DNA of 55,155 bases from positions 1 to 55,155 of the forward strand of contig NZ_SLXA01000015.1 in assembly GCF_004340975.1 (NCBI RefSeq), in the 5' to 3' direction. This document shows, one piece after another, positions 8,781-17,896 of this stretch. A program made the translations under genes and the position numbers. The DNA comes from Frisingicoccus caecimuris. GTDB taxonomy: Bacteria > Bacillota > Clostridia > Lachnospirales > Lachnospiraceae. The notes under the pieces are model-generated. The model saw only the letters and a list, made by a program, of their open reading frames with translations. It was not told the origin of the DNA and searched no databases. Within the stretch, counting starts at the first letter, position 1, and every line of letters begins with the position of its first letter.

Positions 8781-9224
8781 CTACTCTCTGGATAAAATTT
8801 TAAGATAATGAACCCCCTGCGTTTTTTCCAATGCATCGATCAGCTCGGACACGTCACCGGTTGTATTCAGGTTTTCAATACTCAGTGTCACCGAAGCCAC
8901 ACCATTCACCGGGATTGCCTGATGAATGGTCAGAATATTAGCCTGATACTGGGCCACGCAATTTAAAAGTCCGGATAACAGCCCCGGCTCGTCATCCAGC
9001 TGAATCATGACCGTAAATGTACGGCCTCTGGAATGGTCATGAAACGGGAAAATATCATCCTTATACTTGTAAAACGAACTCCGGCTGATGCCTGCCCTCT
9101 CTGTAGCTTCCTGGACAGTCATTACCTTTTCCGAATCCAGAAGATGCTTGGCTTCCACCACTTTCAGAAGGACTTCCGGCACAGCCTTCTTTTTTACGAC
9201 ATAATAATCATTGCGTTTCTTCAT
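8781..9224 (-). CDS. UPF0735-family ACT domain protein (PheB-like)
   Basis: This 147-residue protein has an N-terminal helix-turn-helix-like segment (VQEATERAGISRSSFYKYKDDI, around residues 38-58) and a C-terminal ACT domain (about 70-145: RTFTVMIQLDDEPGLLSGLL). ACT domains bind amino acids as regulators. The family is often encoded beside homoserine dehydrogenase or other aspartate-family genes. Here the partner is the ApgM-like gene, which fits an amino-acid sensing role. The exact ligand is unknown. It starts 17 bases after the prfB stop on the same strand. Confidence 0.9.
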   Translation of the reverse strand: MKKRNDYYVVKKKAVPEVLLKVVEAKHLLDSEKVMTVQEATERAGISRSSFYKYKDDIFPFHDHSRGRTFTVMIQLDDEPGLLSGLLNCVAQYQANILTIHQAIPVNGVASVTLSIENLNTTGDVSELIDALEKTQGVHYLKILSRE

Positions 9225-9240
9225 ACATATGCCTCCGGCA

Positions 9241-10363
9241 CTATTCCGCCTTATTTTTATCGATGCTCCGCCATTTCAGATAAGCATTAATAAATGGGTC
9301 AATATTGCCATCCATGACACTGTCCACGTTGCTGATCTCCGTATTTGTCCGGTGGTCTTTTACCAGTTTATACGGCTGCATAACATAAGAACGAATTTGA
9401 TTGCCCCATCCGATTTCTTTTACCTCACCGCGGATATCAGAGGCCTTTTCTTCATTCTCCTGCTGTTTTAAAAGATACAGCTTTGCTTTCAGCATCTGCA
9501 TTGCTTTATCTTTATTCATATGCTGAGAACGTTCATTCTGGCACTGAACCACAATTCCTGTCGGCAGATGGGTGATACGAATCGCTGATGAGGTCTTATT
9601 GATATGCTGGCCGCCCGCTCCACTGGAACGATAGGTGTCAATTCGCAGATCCTTATCATTAATCTCTACATCCACATCTTCCTCAATGTCCGGAATAACA
9701 TCGCAGGATGCAAAAGAGGTCTGGCGCTTTCCAGCCGCGTTGAATGGCGAAATGCGCACCAGGCGGTGAATACCCTTTTCAGCTTTCAGGTAACCATAGG
9801 CGTTATCCCCATTAATCTGCATAGTGATCGCCTTAATGCCGGCCTCATCTCCATCCAGAAAATCCAATACTTCCGTAGTAAACCCATGCTTTTCTGCCCA
9901 GCGGCTATACATACGGTACAACATACCGGCCCAGTCACAAGCCTCTGTACCGCCGGCACCTGCGTGGAGCGTCAGAATCGCATTGTTGTCATCGTATTCG
10001 TCGCTAAGCAATGTGGATATGCGCAGTTCTTCCAGTTCTTCAATGAAAAGATTCAGCGCCTCCTCAATTTCAGGAATCAGACTTTCGTCATTTTCCTCAT
10101 AACCCATTTCAATTAATGTTTCCACATCCTCATAGGCAGTCTCCAAAGCCTCATACTTCTCTACCGCATCTTTCAGGTGCTTCAATTCTTTCATGGCTTT
10201 CTGGGAATTGTCCGGATCATCCCAAAATCCGGGTTCCTCCATAATATTCTCTAATTCACTGATTCTGGACTTTTTATAAGCCAGGTCAAAGTGAATCCCT
10301 CACTTCCGCTAATGGTGTTTCATAACTGATCAATGTTACTTTGAACTGGTCTAATTCAACCAT
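9241..10363 (-). CDS. prfB: peptide chain release factor 2, expressed through a programmed +1 frameshift
   Basis: RF2 terminates translation at UGA and UAA. The gene is read in two frames. A 25-codon first part starts MVELDQFK at 10363 and ends CTT TGA at 10291-10286. Reading resumes in the +1 frame at GAC (10287), giving about 373 residues in all. The shift site CTTTGAC is preceded by AGGGAT, a Shine-Dalgarno-like stimulator, as in other bacteria. The second part shows the SPF codon-recognition tripeptide (RISPFNAAGKR) and GGQ (SGAGGQHINKT). Low RF2 favours the shift, giving autoregulation. The gene follows secA, a conserved Firmicutes order. Confidence 0.96.
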
Positions 10364-10431
10364 TGCTTCACCCTCTTTCTTATATTTTGATTATCGACTC
10401 CGAACGATTGTCCGCAGCCGGCTGCTTCATG

Positions 10432-13047
10432 CTATTTTTTACGTCCGCAGCATTGTTTATATTTTTTGCCGCTGCCGCACGGACACGGGTCGTTCGGATA
10501 AACCTTTCCTTCTTTCCGCCGTACCGGCTGTTTCGCAGCAGATTCATCTTTGTTCGTTCCGGTAACCTTCGCAACCTCTTCCCGTTCTATCCTCTGCTGG
10601 ATACGGATGTGCATCAGCGCCTGAACCGTATCCTCGGAAATGCCGTCGGTCATCTCATCAAACATATCATACCCCGCAAAGCGGTATTCCACCAATGGGT
10701 CCCTCTGTCCATAAGCCTGGAGCCCGATGCTCTGCCGAAGCTGCTCCATATTGTCGATATGGTCCATCCAGCGGCGGTCGATCATCTTCAGGAGTACCAC
10801 GCGCTCAAGTTCACGAATATGCTCTTCCTCAGGGAACTCTTTTTCCTTTGCCTCATAAATTTCAATAGCTTTATTCTGAAGTTCTTTAATGAGCTGCTCT
10901 GCATTCTCTCCCTCATGATCTTCCTGTTTCCAGGACACATTTGTATAAGGAATCACCTGAACAAGTCCCTGGGCCAGACTTGCCAGATCCAAATCCGACA
11001 CAGCGATTTTCTGTTCCAGTTTTTCCAAATCCTTTTCTTCCACCTGGCTCTCTGCCGGAATGTGCATATGCACATGGTTCTTTACAACATCGCGTATCAT
11101 CTTAAAGATAACATCACGCATATTGTCTCCGTCAAGAACACGCAGACGCTCAGCATAAATAATCTCACGCTGTTCGTTCATAACCTGATCGTATTCCAAA
11201 ACATTTTTACGAATGCCGTAGTTATTGGACTCAATCTTCATCTGGGCTTTTTCTACTGCGCTGGAAAGCATCTTGTGCTGAATGGCCTCGCCTTCCGGAA
11301 ATCCAAGGGAATTGAAGACGCCCATCAGCCGCTCAGAGCCAAACAGACGCATCAGATCATCTTCCAGAGAAATGTAAAATCTGGATTCGCCCGGATCGCC
11401 CTGACGTCCGGAACGACCACGCAGCTGATTATCAATTCGGCGGGATTCGTGACGCTCCGTACCGATGATCATCAGACCTCCCAGTTCGGCCACGCCTTCT
11501 CCCAATTTGATATCCGTACCACGACCAGCCATATTCGTCGCAATCGTTACTGCTCCCCTCTGTCCGGCCTGAGCAACGATCTCAGCCTCCATCTCATGGA
11601 ATTTAGCGTTCAAAACTTTATGGGGAACGCCTCTTTTTTTCAGAGCATCACTGAAAATTTCTGAAGATTCAATGGTAATGGTACCCACCAGTACAGGCTG
11701 TCCTTTTTCATGCGCTTCGACGATTGTATCTGTTACCGCATTGACCTTTTCTCGCTTTGTCTTATAAACCAGATCTTCATGGTCCACACGGCGTACCGGT
11801 TCGTTCGTCGGAATTTCGATAACATCCATTCCATAAATATCACGAAATTCCTGTTCTTCGGTCAGCGCCGTACCAGTCATACCGGCTTTTTTCTCATATT
11901 TATTAAAAAAGTTCTGGAAAGTAATCGTTGCCAGCGTCTTACTTTCGCGTTTTACCTTCACGCCTTCCTTCGCTTCAATTGCCTGATGAAGACCGTCAGA
12001 ATAACGGCGTCCCGGCATGATACGTCCGGTAAATTCATCAACAATCAACACCTGATCATCTTTGACCACATAATCATGATCTCTGTGCATCAGGTTATGA
12101 GCCCGGAGAGCCAAAATAATATTATGCTGGATTTCCAAATTCTCCGCATCCGCCAGATTATCAATATGGAAGAACTGTTCGACCTTCTTCACGCCATCTT
12201 CAGTCAACGATACATTTTTCTCTTTTTCATTGACAATATAATCTCCGGTTTCGATAATCTCTTCACCCATAATGGCCGTCATCTTCGTCATCTCACCGCT
12301 GGCCTCGCCCCGTTCCATCTGACACGCAAGGATATCACAGGCCCGGTAAAGCTCTGTAGACTTTCCGCTTTGGCCAGAAATGATCAACGGTGTTCTGGCC
12401 TCGTCGATCAGGACCGAGTCAACCTCATCGATAATCGCATAGTGAAGTCCCCGCTGAACCAGCTTTTCTTTATAAACAACCATGTTATCTCTCAGGTAAT
12501 CAAATCCCAGCTCATTATTCGTCGCATAGGTAATATCGCAGGCATAAGCTGCTTTTCTCTCTTCCGGTGTCATACTGTTTAAGACAACGCCAACCGTCAA
12601 GCCTAAAAACTCATGCACCTTGCCCATCCACTCGGCATCTCGTTTTGCCAGGTAGTCATTGACCGTAACGATATGAACGCCCTTGCCGTCCAGCGCATTC
12701 AGGTAGGCCGGAAGCGTGGATACCAGGGTCTTACCTTCACCCGTCTTCATCTCGGAAATACGTCCCTGATGCAGAATTATACCGCCGATCAACTGAACCC
12801 GATAATGCCGCATACCAAGAACTCTGTATGCTGCCTCACGCACGACCGCAAAGGCTTCGACCAGCAGATCGTCCAGTGTTTCTCCCTGCGCAAGCCGCTC
12901 TTTAAAGGCACTTGTCTTATCTCTCAACTCTTCATCTGAAAGCTTCTCCATGGCCGGAGAAAGTGCTTCAATCTTATCTGCGATCGGATAGATCCGTTTC
13001 AGCTCCCTCTGGCTATGGGTTCCCATAATTTTTGAAAACAAGCCCAT
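10432..13047 (-). CDS. secA: preprotein translocase ATPase SecA
   Basis: This 871-residue motor drives proteins through SecYEG. Motifs in order are MGLFSKIMG at the N-terminus, Walker [15 protein letters not shown] near residue 102, [16 protein letters not shown] near 205 (DEAD-like box), [17 protein letters not shown], and [12 protein letters not shown] near 505. The C-terminal zinc-binding SEC-C tail is [14 protein letters not shown]. Length is normal for a Firmicutes SecA1. AGGAG precedes the ATG. A strong promoter lies at 13111-13139. prfB follows after 68 bases with no clear terminator. Confidence 0.98.
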   Translation of the reverse strand: MGLFSKIMGTHSQRELKRIYPIADKIEALSPAMEKLSDEELRDKTSAFKERLAQGETLDDLLVEAFAVVREAAYRVLGMRHYRVQLIGGIILHQGRISEMKTGEGKTLVSTLPAYLNALDGKGVHIVTVNDYLAKRDAEWMGKVHEFLGLTVGVVLNSMTPEERKAAYACDITYATNNELGFDYLRDNMVVYKEKLVQRGLHYAIIDEVDSVLIDEARTPLIISGQSGKSTELYRACDILACQMERGEASGEMTKMTAIMGEEIIETGDYIVNEKEKNVSLTEDGVKKVEQFFHIDNLADAENLEIQHNIILALRAHNLMHRDHDYVVKDDQVLIVDEFTGRIMPGRRYSDGLHQAIEAKEGVKVKRESKTLATITFQNFFNKYEKKAGMTGTALTEEQEFRDIYGMDVIEIPTNEPVRRVDHEDLVYKTKREKVNAVTDTIVEAHEKGQPVLVGTITIESSEIFSDALKKRGVPHKVLNAKFHEMEAEIVAQAGQRGAVTIATNMAGRGTDIKLGEGVAELGGLMIIGTERHESRRIDNQLRGRSGRQGDPGESRFYISLEDDLMRLFGSERLMGVFNSLGFPEGEAIQHKMLSSAVEKAQMKIESNNYGIRKNVLEYDQVMNEQREIIYAERLRVLDGDNMRDVIFKMIRDVVKNHVHMHIPAESQVEEKDLEKLEQKIAVSDLDLASLAQGLVQVIPYTNVSWKQEDHEGENAEQLIKELQNKAIEIYEAKEKEFPEEEHIRELERVVLLKMIDRRWMDHIDNMEQLRQSIGLQAYGQRDPLVEYRFAGYDMFDEMTDGISEDTVQALMHIRIQQRIEREEVAKVTGTNKDESAAKQPVRRKEGKVYPNDPCPCGSGKKYKQCCGRKK

Positions 13048-13110
13048 TTTATCACTCCTACTAATCTTTCTATCTCATTTTCAGTATCTTCTATAAAACA
13101 CGTAGTAATT

Positions 13111-13139
13111 ATTGTAACACAGAAATATCGGTTTGCCAA
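13111..13139 (-). promoter_or_regulatory. secA promoter
   Basis: Minus strand TTGGCA, 17-bp spacer, TACAAT, about 65 bases ahead of the secA start and downstream of the hpf terminator. This indicates that secA has its own promoter. Confidence 0.72.
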
Positions 13140-13189
13140 CGAAAAAATCTTTCATCCGACGGACAACGGTCCACCACAGGCGCACAACA

Positions 13190-13214
13190 CAAAAACGGCT
13201 GCTTATCGCAGCCG
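13190..13214 (-). terminator. terminator of hpf
   Basis: The minus strand forms CGGCTGC-GATAA-GCAGCCG followed by TTTTTG, 18 bases after the hpf stop. It separates hpf from secA. Confidence 0.85.
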
Positions 13215-13232
13215 CCTTCATTTCTTTCATAT

Positions 13233-13760
13233 TTAATACTCTGGTTCAATTAATCCATAAGTATTTCCTTTACGTTTGTAAACCACATTCACATCATCTG
13301 TCTCCGCATTCCGGAATACAAAGAAGTTATGTCCGGAGAGTTCCATCTGGATGCAGGCTTCTTCCGGATCCATCGGTTTCATAGCAAATTTTTTAGAACG
13401 GACAATTCGAATCTCCTCCGGTTCCTCTGTCTCCATTTCAATAAATGCCTGCTGGAAATTGCCACCGCCACGATTTCTATTAACCAGTCGGGTTTTATGC
13501 TTACGCATCTGACGTTCGATAATTTCCTGTACTAAATCGATAGAAACATACATATCATCGCTTACCTGCTCAGCACGAATAACGCTGCCTTTGATCGGCA
13601 CGGTAACCTCGATTTTCTGACGATTCTTCTCTACACTGAGTGTCACGATCGCTTCAGTTTCCGGAGTAAAGTATTTATCCAGTTTACCTAATTTCTCATA
13701 AATCGTATCTTTAAGTCCCTGAGTCACATCAATATTTTTTCCGCTGATCGTAATACGCAT
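13233..13760 (-). CDS. hpf: long-form ribosome hibernation promoting factor
   Basis: This 175-residue protein dimerises 70S ribosomes into inactive 100S particles under stress. The N-terminal YfiA/HPF domain (MRITISGKNIDVTQGL to about residue 100) sits in the ribosomal decoding region. The C-terminal dimerisation domain (about 118-175, SKKFAMKPMDPEEACIQMEL) is typical of the long form. The start at MRITIS was preferred over a site three codons upstream because AAGGAG is eight bases away. It has its own promoter and terminator and precedes secA, as in many Firmicutes. Confidence 0.95.
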   Translation of the reverse strand: MRITISGKNIDVTQGLKDTIYEKLGKLDKYFTPETEAIVTLSVEKNRQKIEVTVPIKGSVIRAEQVSDDMYVSIDLVQEIIERQMRKHKTRLVNRNRGGGNFQQAFIEMETEEPEEIRIVRSKKFAMKPMDPEEACIQMELSGHNFFVFRNAETDDVNVVYKRKGNTYGLIEPEY

Positions 13761-13793
13761 AGATATCACTCCTTACTGTGTAATTATGTTTTA

Positions 13794-13821
13794 ATTATAT
13801 CACATCTGCCTATTCTTTCAA
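13794..13821 (-). promoter_or_regulatory. hpf promoter
   Basis: Minus strand TTGAAA, 16-bp spacer, TATAAT with an extended TGA just before the -10, about 35 bases ahead of the hpf start. It lies at the edge of the DnaA-box-containing gap. Confidence 0.6.
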
Positions 13822-13934
13822 GTCAACTTGTTGTATTTTCTGAAAATATTTTGTAATTTGACACATTTTTAAGAGAAAACAGACGAAACAAAACCATTCG
13901 ACATTAAAGAATAAACAACTAAAAAGTCAAGACA

Positions 13935-14233
13935 TTATCCACATTTTTGTTGAATTTTACGTTTTCACCAAAACATACTTTTGCCTTTTTTCTCTTCATT
14001 CACCCTTTATACACTGTGGATAAAGTGGATAACTCTGTGCATAAGTCGATTTTTCCGAGAAAATCTGTATTTTCTTATGTGGATAACTTTGTGAATTGTG
14101 GATAAGCCAGAATGAATATTTTTTGTTTTATGCAATTCTTCGACAAGTTTTTTGTGCATTTTTAATAAACCCCTTTATTTCGAGCTCATTTTACATATTT
14201 TTTTCCACATCTTATACCCAATTCGGTGGATAA
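13935..14233. other. cluster of DnaA boxes in a 500-bp A+T-rich gap
   Basis: Five sites match the DnaA box TTATNCACA exactly: 13935-13943 (plus strand), and 14015-14023, 14036-14044, 14078-14086 and 14097-14105 (minus strand). Three one-mismatch sites are at 14024-14032, 14201-14209 and 14225-14233. By chance about one exact site per 32 kb on both strands would be expected. The gap between the NlpC/P60 gene and hpf is A+T-rich. No dnaA, dnaN or rpmH gene is in the window, so this may be a DnaA-titration or regulatory cluster, or part of a replication origin. The sequence alone does not decide. Confidence 0.8.
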
Positions 14234-14275
14234 AAAAACGCCCGATAAACCGTAACGATTTATCAGGCGTTTTTA
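14232..14275 (-). terminator. terminator of the NlpC/P60 gene
   Basis: An 11-base stem (CGCCTGATAAA / TTTATCGGGCG, one G-U pair on the minus-strand RNA) with a 9-base loop is followed by TTTTTTT. It lies about 35 bases past the gene's stop. Confidence 0.9.
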
Positions 14276-14305
14276 AGATTATTATCAGAAAAAGGAAATC
14301 ATATA

Positions 14306-15784
14306 TTAATCGACAATACGTCTGCAGCAGTAGATATCACCACTGTAGGATAAACTGGTTTCGATAATGCCTGTATCCCAGTTGCTGGCATGAATCGTAT
14401 TACCATTACCAGAGTAGATAGCGATATGCTGAATTTCTCCATAAGAAGAGTAGATCACCAGATCGCCTGGCTGCAGTTCATCTACAGATACACCCCGGCC
14501 GCATACGGACTGAGTTGTACACGTTCTAGGAAGTGAATATCCAAAGTTTGCATAGATACTCTGAACAAAACCAGAACAGTCCGTACCATTTGTCAGAGAA
14601 GTTCCTCCATAAACATATGGATTTCCAAGGAACTGTCTTGCATAGTCAACAATCTGCTGTCCCAAACCACTGTTTGAAGATGGTTCGTTGTATACTGGTT
14701 CCTCCTCAGCCGGCTCAGTTGTTGTCAGATAATCGCTGTGAATATAAGCGGTTGTTCCGTTGTAGTCCACACGGCTCCATCCGTTTTCGCAAATACCCGT
14801 ACGCATAATGCTTTCACCTTTTCCAAGTCCTCCGACTCTGTCGGCAAATGCATCGGCCGCTCCTCTTACATTAACTGGGTCCGTCGCCCATACAGTTTCT
14901 GATACTTCTTCAATATATAAAGATGGCTCTTCGACTTCCTGTGTCTCTTCTTCCTGAGCTTCCGTCGGTTCTTCCTGAGCCTCGGTTTGCTCTTCTCGTG
15001 TTTCCGTCAGTTCTTCCTGAGCCTCTGCTTGCTCTTCCTGTGTTTCCGTCTGCTCTTCAGCAGCCTCTGTCTGTTCTGTTTCTGTCGTATGCTGCGCATC
15101 AGTATCAGTGGTCTGCTGACGTGCTGCTTCCGCCTCTCTCTGTGCTTCCTCTTCCATAGAAACTGCAGAATCATAAGCGACACCGACTTCTACGGTCTGA
15201 TTTTTAACATAACCTTCAACGCCATCTTTATTTACCTTTGTCCAATCGGATTCCGGAATCACTGCCAGCACTTCAAGAATCTCTTCATTGCCGGCTGTTG
15301 CAATGACCGCTGCATCGTCGGATGCTTCCGCTTTAATCTCCACGCCATCCGTGATGATCTTTGCATAACTGTTGACCGCATCTGTATTCTTTGCAACTTC
15401 CTCAGCTTTCTTACCTGTAACTACATATTCTGCCGAAACATAACCTTCACAGGAACCGGACTGAATATGTATCCATTCACCGGTCTCTTCAAGTACTTCA
15501 AATCCGGCACCGAAATAAAGCTTACCGACTGCCTCGCTGTCGACGCTTGGCTCCTTGCGAATCATTACGCAGTCTTCCGCCGTGGAAATTCCTTTCTTAT
15601 AAAATGGGGAAGCAACTTCTTCAGTTGCTGTATAAATAATTTTTCCCTGGATATCCAAATCCCCAAACGAAACATCAAATTTTGTTGTAGTAACCGGAGC
15701 CGCATGAACACCTATTGGATTTGTACCGAATACAACTGCTGCCGCTAAACCGAAAACATACGGTGCAAATTTTAATTTTCCCAT
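14306..15784 (-). CDS. secreted SH3-domain NlpC/P60 cell-wall hydrolase
   Basis: This 492-residue exported protein probably cleaves peptidoglycan stem peptides. It has an N-terminal signal sequence (FAPYVFGLAAAVVFG...VHAAP, about 1-30). Bacterial SH3-like domains follow at roughly 60-125, 135-200 and 295-350. The C-terminal NlpC/P60 domain (about 375-492) has the catalytic cysteine in DCSGF and histidines in QHIAIY and IHASN. Between the second and third SH3 domains is a Glu/Gln/Thr-rich repeat tract (units like EEQTEAQ) that probably acts as a flexible wall-spanning spacer. A consensus promoter lies at 15877-15905. The specific bond cut cannot be told. Confidence 0.92.
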   Translation of the reverse strand: MGKLKFAPYVFGLAAAVVFGTNPIGVHAAPVTTTKFDVSFGDLDIQGKIIYTATEEVASPFYKKGISTAEDCVMIRKEPSVDSEAVGKLYFGAGFEVLEETGEWIHIQSGSCEGYVSAEYVVTGKKAEEVAKNTDAVNSYAKIITDGVEIKAEASDDAAVIATAGNEEILEVLAVIPESDWTKVNKDGVEGYVKNQTVEVGVAYDSAVSMEEEAQREAEAARQQTTDTDAQHTTETEQTEAAEEQTETQEEQAEAQEELTETREEQTEAQEEPTEAQEEETQEVEEPSLYIEEVSETVWATDPVNVRGAADAFADRVGGLGKGESIMRTGICENGWSRVDYNGTTAYIHSDYLTTTEPAEEEPVYNEPSSNSGLGQQIVDYARQFLGNPYVYGGTSLTNGTDCSGFVQSIYANFGYSLPRTCTTQSVCGRGVSVDELQPGDLVIYSSYGEIQHIAIYSGNGNTIHASNWDTGIIETSLSYSGDIYCCRRIVD

Positions 15785-15876
15785 TGGTCTTTTCCTCCTA
15801 ATTCAAGTAATTTTATGTGCCCGTAAATTTTTTGTTATATTTACGCCACATATATTACACATTTGTTACAAATATC

Positions 15877-15905
15877 ATTTTAGCAAACCCTTCTCCGGTT
15901 GTCAA
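15877..15905 (-). promoter_or_regulatory. promoter of the NlpC/P60 gene
   Basis: Minus strand TTGACA, 17-bp spacer, TAAAAT, about 90 bases before the start codon. The leader is too short to hold a c-di-AMP riboswitch of the type that often precedes wall hydrolase genes. Confidence 0.75.
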
Positions 15906-15968
15906 CCTTTTATGTAATTTTTTTGTAACAATTAGTTTACAATTTCAACACTATTTCGTAATGAAACG

Positions 15969-16000
15969 CAAAAAGCCGGAGGATGCTCTACCCTCCGGCT
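15969..16000 (-). terminator. terminator after cvfB
   Basis: Minus strand AGCCGGAGG / CCTCCGGCT, a perfect 9-bp stem, followed by TTTTTG. It starts 8 bases past the cvfB stop. Confidence 0.92.
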
Positions 16001-16008
16001 CTGATTAC

Positions 16009-16842
16009 TTATTTTTCTACATTGATCCGTATTTTATGCTGGTCTATCTGAATCTTTTTCGTTTTGAGCAAATGACCAACCGCCCGTTTAAAAGCAGCCT
16101 TCGACATATTTAACTCTCGCTCGATAACCTCCGGAGATGCCTTTTCCGAAAATGGAAGCACTCCATCATAGCTTTCCAGCACATCCATGACCACAGCAGC
16201 ATCCTTGTCAATCTGGAATTCGACCCGTTCCCGCAGACTTAATTCCAGTTTCCCGTCTTCCCGCACATGAACTACCCGTGCCTGAACCTTATCGCCTACC
16301 CGGAATTGACCATGGACATTTTTCTTTGGAATCATTCCGTGATATTTGCCGTCCACTGCGACAAAAACGCCAAGGTTTGGATTTACCTGATAAACAATCC
16401 CCTGAATCATCGCATCTTTTGTATAAGGTGAATCTGTGGCAAGATAGTCATAAATTTTCATTGTCGCACAGAGACGCTTACTCTTATCAATATATAAAGC
16501 TACCGGATAACTTTTTCCCGGACGGACCTGAACCGTCTGTTCTTTATACGGAAGGAGCAAGTCTTTTTCCAGGCTCCAATCTAAAAATGCACCAATTTTA
16601 CTAATCTCTTTGACACAGAGCAGACCAATCTGGCCCAATGTGAGCGCCGGTTCCTCTGTCGTAGCAATCAAGCGATCACTGGAATCCCGATACACAAAAA
16701 CTTCCAGGGAATCCCCGATTCGAGTACCTTCCGGAACATATTTTCTCGGGAGCAATACTTTCTCTTCCTCATCCCCAACATATATCCCAAAGTCTTTTAT
16801 ACGAACTACATTTAAAATTTGTTTTTCACCCAATCGTATCAT
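16009..16842 (-). CDS. cvfB: CvfB-family S1-domain RNA-binding protein
   Basis: This 277-residue protein belongs to the conserved virulence factor B / YitL family, with tandem S1-like OB domains and a C-terminal winged helix. The first S1-like domain is near residues 1-65 (NVVRIKDFGIYVGDEEEKVLLP). The second is near 70-130. The canonical one is near 145-210 (GIVYQVNPNLGVFVAVDGKYHGMIPKK). The winged helix is near 230-277 (EVIERELNMSKAAFKRAVGHL). In staphylococci CvfB affects virulence-gene expression through RNA; the role here is not known. AGGAG precedes the ATG. It follows the thioesterase gene by 9 bases, so the two form an operon. Confidence 0.9.
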   Translation of the reverse strand: MIRLGEKQILNVVRIKDFGIYVGDEEEKVLLPRKYVPEGTRIGDSLEVFVYRDSSDRLIATTEEPALTLGQIGLLCVKEISKIGAFLDWSLEKDLLLPYKEQTVQVRPGKSYPVALYIDKSKRLCATMKIYDYLATDSPYTKDAMIQGIVYQVNPNLGVFVAVDGKYHGMIPKKNVHGQFRVGDKVQARVVHVREDGKLELSLRERVEFQIDKDAAVVMDVLESYDGVLPFSEKASPEVIERELNMSKAAFKRAVGHLLKTKKIQIDQHKIRINVEK

Positions 16843-16851
16843 AGCTTACTC

Positions 16852-17556
16852 CTATTCCGTAAATTCCGTAATGACACATACTTCTCCGCCTGCTTTTTCC
16901 AGAAGGACAACAATTGTTCCGGCTTTTACCTGTCGTTTCGGAATCAAAATATCCCCATACCGAGCTGAATGCTTGTATTCCACCCGAATCTGATGTATCC
17001 GATAATTTTCCGGTAAATATTCCATCGCCACCGCCACATATCTCGCATTATTCATATGATGATTTGTATCCAGACAGGCTCTTGTCACCGTTATGGGTTC
17101 CAACGTCTCAAATTCACCGGAAATCGGGATTTTTCGTCCTTCGTAATTCATCGACTCCTTCGGTTCCATCTGATAAGCCTCAATCTGAGTTCTGTCTACC
17201 CGAACCGGACGCCCTGTTGTCACATCGATCATCGCCCATACGGAATTAGCCCTTGCAATCCGCCCACCGGAAGCATCATCAATAATAAAATTACGCAGTC
17301 CCAATGGCCCCTTAAAATCATACGGCCAGGTTCCTACCGTAATCGACTCGCCATATGTCGGATAACGTTCCACAACAATCTGCCAGCTATTCAGCATCCA
17401 GACCTTTCCCAGGATATCCATGTTTTTCGGCCCCACGCCAAGCTCATCTGACTGAAAACAACTACAATCCTGAAAATAATTAATTACCTGGGCCATATCT
17501 ACCCTGTAGTCCGCTCCAACCTCACTGTAGGTCACCGGACGCTCCATTCGATACAT
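16852..17556 (-). CDS. acyl-ACP thioesterase
   Basis: This 234-residue double-hotdog thioesterase of the plant FatA/FatB-like family should release free fatty acids from acyl-ACP. Visible are YSEVGADYRVDMAQVINYFQDCS at the N-terminus, SWQIVVERYPTYGE near 70, and a second hotdog half with CLDTNHHMNNARYVAVAMEY near 165, where the Asn/His pair is the usual active-site region. The start at MYRMERP was chosen over one six codons upstream because the GGGGTGGAG ribosome site fits it. It leads a two-gene operon with cvfB. Chain-length preference cannot be read. Confidence 0.88.
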   Translation of the reverse strand: MYRMERPVTYSEVGADYRVDMAQVINYFQDCSCFQSDELGVGPKNMDILGKVWMLNSWQIVVERYPTYGESITVGTWPYDFKGPLGLRNFIIDDASGGRIARANSVWAMIDVTTGRPVRVDRTQIEAYQMEPKESMNYEGRKIPISGEFETLEPITVTRACLDTNHHMNNARYVAVAMEYLPENYRIHQIRVEYKHSARYGDILIPKRQVKAGTIVVLLEKAGGEVCVITEFTE

Positions 17557-17585
17557 ATCTCCACCCCTTCGCATACCCGTAAATA

Positions 17586-17627
17586 CAGAAAACGCATCAC
17601 CGGCGCGTTTTTCTGCATATTATAGCA
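17586..17627 (-). promoter_or_regulatory. extended -10 promoter and leader hairpin of the thioesterase operon
   Basis: Minus strand TGC-TATAAT (17619-17627) is an extended -10 with no good -35. Directly after it the transcript would form a stem CAGAAAAACGC / GCGTTTTCTG (17586-17615, one bulged base) before the ribosome site. The hairpin could be an operator in DNA or an RNA control element. Confidence 0.5.
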
Positions 17628-17628
17628 T

Positions 17629-17677
17629 GAAAAAAATCAGACATTTCACTAAAGCTCCTCTTTAATAAAATGTCTGA
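17629..17677 (-). terminator. terminator of tRNA-Gln
   Basis: The minus strand forms TCAGACATTT / AAATGTCTGA with a 21-base middle, followed by TTTTTTT. It ends immediately before the thioesterase promoter. Confidence 0.85.
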
Positions 17678-17684
17678 CTGATAA

Positions 17685-17756
17685 CTGGGCTGGAAGGATT
17701 CGAACCTTCAAATGCTGGAGTCAGAGTCCAGTGCCTTGCCATTTGGCGACAGCCCA
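17685..17756 (-). tRNA. tRNA-Gln (anticodon CTG)
   Basis: The minus strand starts TGGGCTG and ends CAGCCCA plus discriminator G, a perfect 7-bp acceptor stem. The anticodon arm is CTGGA-CTCTGAC-TCCAG, giving anticodon CTG (codon CAG). The T-arm contains GTTCGAATC. CCA is not encoded. It is a single tRNA between uvrB and the thioesterase operon. The remaining 140 bases up to uvrB are A+T-rich with no gene seen. Confidence 0.95.
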
Positions 17757-17896
17757 TCATTGGCTCAACAATTGCATTATATACTATCATACACATTTTG
17801 GCAAGAGTTTTTTTGAATTTTTTTAAATTTTTTTAAAACATCTTTTTTTGCCTTATTTAACACAATAACACCTGCAATCAATGAGCCTGCAAATAA

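Noticed and set aside
10363-11664. 433-codon plus-strand frame opposite secA
   Set aside because: It is the antisense shadow of a certain secA gene, with no ribosome site or recognisable domain.
14152-14367. 71-codon plus-strand frame through the DnaA-box gap
   Set aside because: It covers a terminator and the end of the NlpC/P60 gene, has no ribosome site and no protein-like pattern.
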